Positions 60,341 through 64,000 of a DNA stretch of 64,000 nucleotides are shown here, piece by piece. The stretch is from Gammaproteobacteria bacterium. GTDB taxonomy: Bacteria; Pseudomonadota; Gammaproteobacteria; Pseudomonadales; Azotimanducaceae. The stretch covers positions 1-64,000 of the forward strand of contig NZGG01000041.1 of assembly GCA_002690865.1 (NCBI GenBank), in the 5' to 3' direction. Position 1 is the stretch's first letter. Each line of letters begins with the position of its first letter. The notes below the pieces were generated by a model, which worked only from the letters and a program-made list of their open reading frames with translations, searched no databases and was not told the DNA's origin. The position numbers and the translations under genes are program-made.

Positions 60341-62053
60341 TTATCCTCGACCAAAGTCACGGATCACCTCGCCTCTTCTATCTCCAGTGAACTCGCCTTT
60401 AGCAATCAATACTTTACCGGCAACAAGTGTTGCATCATACCCTTCACTTTTGGTCACGATACGACCAACATTATGAGGTAAATCACGCAGATATTCCGGA
60501 TGACAGCACTTTAGATTCTCATAGTCGATAATATTAATATCAGCATGCCAGCCTTCACGAATTTCACCCCGCTCCTTCAAGCGAATCACCTGGGCAGACT
60601 GACCGGTTATTCGATGTACTGCTTCTTCAAGAGTGAAGATACCCCGATCTCTAGCAAGCTCACTTAATAAGAAAGTAGGAGAATCAGCATCCGTAAACAA
60701 ACCAACGTGAGCACCCGCATCCCCCAACATGGGAATAACCTGAGGCAAACGCATAAGCTCCCATTGCTGTTTTAAAGAACTCCCAAATGCCCAAAGATTC
60801 CATAATTCCCTGCCCTCAGACTCGATCAAACGATCGACGTAGACTTCTATTGGATGCCTACCAGCAGCTTCGGCAATACCTGTAAGCGTATTTTGATTGT
60901 CGATATCCCAACTAGGGTAATCATCCATTCCCATAGGATGAAGCAAGTGCGCAAAACTAAGAAACTGATCCATCTGTTTTCCTTCTGAGATAAGTTTCTC
61001 ACGCATGCCACGCTGCTTCATCGCCTCGACCCTTTCGGGAATAGACGAAAGCGACATTACGGCTTCCCAATTGGGTTTTAATTCAGTTTGAGTCGGGTTA
61101 AAAACCGTTTGCGCCAATCCAAAAAAAGAACCGCTCGGTCGAGTGTGTACACAAGAGGACATTTGCTTACCATTCTCATTATTGAGCTCAAGAAACTCCG
61201 CCCAACCAGATACACCCCCATCATCAACATTTTTTCTAATCCCGTTTGAAAATACCACATGGCACCCTAGCTCGGCCCCTGTCCTTAGTATCTCTTTCTC
61301 TCCGTCACGACGTCCTGCGAAATCGAGCACAGCCTGAAACAGGGTGCCTGGGCCCCCAGTTTTAACAACAGCCTCTTGGATTGCCCGAGTCTCTCTCTGA
61401 TCAGAAAATGTTCCGGGGATCAATCGACCATCTAAAAGTTTATGGTTCATAAAACGTGAAATTGATACTCCTACAGCCCCCTCTTCTATCGATTGTTTAA
61501 CATGATCAACAATCTTTGCTAATTCACGATCGTCCGCTTGCACCCCCTCATCGCAACCCTTATCACCCATCACGTCATAGCGAATCGTAGAATGTCCCGC
61601 TATTCCAACCATATTTATCGCGGGATTAAAGCTTTCCATGGTATCGAGGTACTCTCCGAAACTACTCCAATTCCAAGGCAGACCGTCAAGTATTGCATCA
61701 GTTGCAATATCTTCTACCGCTTCCATCATCTCTGCTAAGAACCGATTATTCTCCTTGCGTACGGGAGCGAACGAACATCCACAGTTACCCATCACCGCAG
61801 TGGTAACGCCATGGTAAGAACTTGGGGTCATATTGGGATCCCAACCAGCTTGAGCATCAATATGCGTATGCAGATCGACGAAACCCGGTGTGACGATTTT
61901 TCCACTCGCATCTATTATATCTCCGGCATCTTCTCCAGAAAGATCACCGATCCGACTAATTCGTCCGCCATCAATAGCGATGTCTACCTGTTTGGATGGT
62001 TGCCCAGTTCCATCGACGACCTTTCCACCTCGGATAATTGTTTCATGTGTCAT
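60341..62053 (-). CDS. N-acyl-D-amino-acid deacylase-type amidohydrolase
   Basis: A 570-residue amidohydrolase. The first metal site is H62 and H64 in VDLHTHIDAQAGWDPN, and C91 in GNCGCSFAP is the unusual metal-binding cysteine of D-aminoacylases. AHVGLFTDADSPTFLL near 455-470 and the final beta-sandwich (GWHADINIIDYENLK) complete the fold. Family members deacylate N-acyl-D-amino acids or hydrolyse related cyclic amides. It lies between the dead sulfatase and the SDR gene on the opposite strand; the substrate is uncertain. Confidence 0.87.
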   Translation of the reverse strand: MTHETIIRGGKVVDGTGQPSKQVDIAIDGGRISRIGDLSGEDAGDIIDASGKIVTPGFVDLHTHIDAQAGWDPNMTPSSYHGVTTAVMGNCGCSFAPVRKENNRFLAEMMEAVEDIATDAILDGLPWNWSSFGEYLDTMESFNPAINMVGIAGHSTIRYDVMGDKGCDEGVQADDRELAKIVDHVKQSIEEGAVGVSISRFMNHKLLDGRLIPGTFSDQRETRAIQEAVVKTGGPGTLFQAVLDFAGRRDGEKEILRTGAELGCHVVFSNGIRKNVDDGGVSGWAEFLELNNENGKQMSSCVHTRPSGSFFGLAQTVFNPTQTELKPNWEAVMSLSSIPERVEAMKQRGMREKLISEGKQMDQFLSFAHLLHPMGMDDYPSWDIDNQNTLTGIAEAAGRHPIEVYVDRLIESEGRELWNLWAFGSSLKQQWELMRLPQVIPMLGDAGAHVGLFTDADSPTFLLSELARDRGIFTLEEAVHRITGQSAQVIRLKERGEIREGWHADINIIDYENLKCCHPEYLRDLPHNVGRIVTKSEGYDATLVAGKVLIAKGEFTGDRRGEVIRDFGRG

Positions 62054-62198
62054 AAATATTCCTGTCTAGAAAATGCTGTGTCTAATCAATTTGAGAAACC
62101 ATCACTTGAGTTTCTGTGGGGAAGTTCTGCATCACTTCACTTTTATCAGCAGCGATAGTAATCTTTTCGATATCACTTCGCAAAAAAAAGGGAGCAGT

Positions 62199-63110
62199 AT
62201 GGGCGATTTTAAAGACAAAGTTGTCGTGGTCACCGGAGCAGGAGGAGGACTGGGTAAAGCGCATGCACTTGAATTTGCAAAACGTGGCGCGAAAGTAGTC
62301 GTTAATGACCTAGGTGGATCAGATGACGGTAGAGGGAAAAGCGATATGGCCGATATTGTCGTCAAAGAAATTCATGCATTAGGTGGCGACGCAATCGCTA
62401 ACAAGGCATCAGTCGCCGACAAAGAAGGAGCGCAATCGATTATTGATGATGCCGTCAATACTTATGGCACAGTGGACATACTCGTTAACAATGCAGGGAT
62501 TTTACGTGATAAAAGCTTCAAAAATATGGATATGGGTGATTGGGATGTCGTCATGAATGTTCATTTGAACGGCACATCTTACGTAACGAAAGCTGCCTGG
62601 AGTGTAATGTGGAAGAAAGCGTACGGTCGAATTGTAATGACAAGCTCAACATCGGGAATCTTTGGTAACTTTGGGCAAGCTAATTATGGTGCTGCGAAAA
62701 TGGGGATGTTAGGACTCATGAATGTGCTGGCTATCGAAGGGCTATCTAAAAATATTCGCGTCAACACCCTTGCGCCAGACGCTGAAACACGCCTAATAGC
62801 AACAATCCCTGGTGCTCAAGTAAACCCTGAAGATCCAGATCCGATGCGCCATCCAAAGCTAGTTAGCCCTGCAGTACTATTACTTTGCGATGATGATGCT
62901 CCCACTAATAAAACCATTCACGCAGGTAATGGAAAATTTTCCTGCAGCGCAATTTATATCAATAGGTCGCTGAGTTTTTCAGCCGATGTTACTTACGAAG
63001 AACTTCTCGAGAGAAAAAACGAATTGTTTGATATGAATAATGCGGAAGAAATGTCTGGTCTGATTCGAGCGCAAAGAATGCTTGATGCACAGAAGAATGC
63101 CCACGATTAG
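62199..63110 (+). CDS. Short-chain dehydrogenase, HSD17B4/FOX2-like
   Basis: A 303-residue SDR similar to the N-terminal domain of peroxisomal multifunctional enzyme type 2, which oxidises 3-hydroxyacyl-CoA. TGAGGGLG at 12-19 binds NAD, NNAG is at 97-100, and the catalytic triad is S150 with Y163 and K167 (ANYGAAK). The long segment NDLGGSDDGRGKSDMADIVV is characteristic of that subgroup. Start at 62199 is supported by AAGGGAG upstream; the frame from 62073 is too long. An enoyl-CoA hydratase 2 domain is absent. Confidence 0.9.
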   Translation: MGDFKDKVVVVTGAGGGLGKAHALEFAKRGAKVVVNDLGGSDDGRGKSDMADIVVKEIHALGGDAIANKASVADKEGAQSIIDDAVNTYGTVDILVNNAGILRDKSFKNMDMGDWDVVMNVHLNGTSYVTKAAWSVMWKKAYGRIVMTSSTSGIFGNFGQANYGAAKMGMLGLMNVLAIEGLSKNIRVNTLAPDAETRLIATIPGAQVNPEDPDPMRHPKLVSPAVLLLCDDDAPTNKTIHAGNGKFSCSAIYINRSLSFSADVTYEELLERKNELFDMNNAEEMSGLIRAQRMLDAQKNAHD

Positions 63111-63600
63111 CATTAATCAAAGCAATATAACTTTTGAACTGTTCGGCTCAGGCCCAATGCTCATCTGGAATGCTGGATATCTCTACAAAAGCATATCGAA
63201 ACGTGAAACTAAAGACTGCGGAGCAATTCGAAAATACGTTAGCTTGGGTGGCTCGAAGCATCGAAGCAAATCCATCAAACTATGAGAAATTACTGACCAT
63301 TAATCCTGAAGGATTCGCAATCATGCTAAAAAATGGGGTGCGCTATCGAAAAGTGCTCAACCATTCGTAGGACTTACAGCAAACAAGATTAGGAAAATCG
63401 ACAAACCTGTATTAATCATCTCTAGAGATGGCCCTACTCATCCCAAAGAGACGGATGGGTGTTTGGGTCAAAAGCTTTCGAACGCAAGGCTATCTCCAAT
63501 ATCAGGAGAAAACGTGAGTAATGCTAAGGACTGGTTTGACCAATTATTCCCGGAAATTGAGGGGTTCCTTAATGAAGAACCTCTTAGTCCGAGTATATGA
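63097..63600 (+). pseudogene. Decayed alpha/beta hydrolase
   Basis: An ATG at 63097, overlapping the SDR end, gives MPTISINQSNITFELFGSGP then MLIWNAGY, which resembles the N-terminus of a small alpha/beta hydrolase. The frame then changes (to the second frame near 63200, with KLKTAEQFENTLAWVARSIE) and back again near 63364, where it ends with KIRKIDKPVLIISRDGPTHP and GFLNEEPLSP, the family's C-terminal acid and histidine region. The nucleophile elbow (GxSxG) is absent and the central part is missing. The TGA at 63598-63600 is the probable old stop. Confidence 0.75.
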
Positions 63601-63675
63601 GGAGTAACTTTGTTATTTGGTTTTCCCTTCCTAGTCCTGCATTATTAGCAGTCCAAATTAATACGTAAGCTAGTT

Positions 63676-64000
63676 ATGTTAGAGCAAACAGACAGATTAT
63701 CGTTAGCTGTGAGAGATGCGAATGAGGCAGCGACTAATCTTAATATTATTTTCGATAGTGTTGTTGTAGGTGACTCAAAAGATTTAGCAGCAAACGCCCG
63801 ACGTGTTACGCTACAGTTGGGTTATGACCAACTGGAACTATACGAACCTCTGGGCCCAGGACCTGTTGCCAACTTCATTTCTAGCGGCCAACGCGGAATA
63901 TTTGCGGGTGGCTTTGCCTTAAAAGAGCCTTCTGTACTAGCAGAAAAAATCGAACGAGCTGGCATTAAAGTAAGTCAGCAAGAAGATCGCTTTATTATCT
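63676..64000 (+). CDS. VOC (glyoxalase/bleomycin resistance) family protein, partial
   Basis: The gene runs off the right edge; 108 codons are seen. From the ATG at 63676 it reads MLEQTDRLSLAVRDANEAAT, then NLNIIFDSVVVGDSK, a VOC-type first module, and a glycine-rich beta-strand (GQRGIFAGGFALKE) suggesting the second. Proteins of this kind bind a metal and catalyse isomerisation or dioxygenation, for example methylmalonyl-CoA epimerase. The metal ligands cannot be assigned in the visible part. Confidence 0.65.
   Translation, partial: MLEQTDRLSLAVRDANEAATNLNIIFDSVVVGDSKDLAANARRVTLQLGYDQLELYEPLGPGPVANFISSGQRGIFAGGFALKEPSVLAEKIERAGIKVSQQEDRFII

Overview
The window comes from a free-living, AT-leaning gammaproteobacterium, most likely marine and heterotrophic. 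The assignment rests on gene order and content: fimV-truA-trpF-trpB-trpA-folC-SPOR-cvpA-purF, the block gltA <> sdhCDAB-sucAB-lpd-sucCD, and acnB, lpxH, miaE, sixA and a DUF3014 gene. All are typical of Gammaproteobacteria. No insertion sequence, phage gene, rRNA or CRISPR array was seen.

Layout. 1-9.5 kb is a loosely packed accessory stretch: the trxB tail, a PhyH-type dioxygenase, two paralogous esterases, a lipoprotein, an exonuclease/GIY-YIG fusion, a repeat protein, a YceI protein and an MFS exporter. 9.5-10.1 kb carries tRNA-His, tRNA-Arg and tRNA-Pro plus a duplicated 3' half of tRNA-His. 10.2-14.2 kb holds lpxH, miaE and acnB. 14.2-25.3 kb is a long minus-strand run for purine, folate, tryptophan, aspartate-family and chorismate synthesis, with truA and fimV. 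25.5-29.1 kb has a dead folE, a DUF4892 gene, sixA and htpG. 29.2-42.1 kb is almost a complete TCA-cycle cluster, with citrate synthase transcribed divergently from succinate dehydrogenase, 2-oxoglutarate dehydrogenase and succinyl-CoA synthetase. 42.2-50 kb holds acyl-CoA-type genes (crotonase, family III CoA-transferase), DUF3014, a luciferase-like oxidoreductase and a tightly overlapped leuC-leuD-cimA operon. 50.5-64 kb is accessory again: a GH32-like protein, a beta-lactamase-fold hydrolase, HMG-CoA lyase, a TauD-type dioxygenase, a Nudix hydrolase, an ADP-ribosylglycohydrolase, an esterase, a D-aminoacylase-type amidohydrolase, an SDR and a VOC protein.

How it works together. AcnB, GltA, Sdh, Suc and Lpd form an aerobic TCA cycle. 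LeuC, LeuD and CimA suggest isoleucine synthesis from pyruvate by the citramalate route. PurF, FolC and the Trp enzymes supply nucleotides, folate and tryptophan.

The most striking feature is gene decay. Five intergenic stretches, three of them in the last 11 kb, are remnants of recognisable genes: GTP cyclohydrolase I, a ThDP-dependent enzyme, a sulfatase, an alpha/beta hydrolase and a Gfo/Idh oxidoreductase. The ThDP enzyme and the sulfatase keep the two ends of the gene but have lost the middle. Other points of interest are the absence of accD and leuB from their usual neighbourhoods, a crotonase lacking both catalytic glutamates, a GH32-like protein lacking its acid/base residue, and many TTG and GTG starts. 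I did not find a convincing wholly new system. All functional calls come from reading motifs by eye, with no database search.
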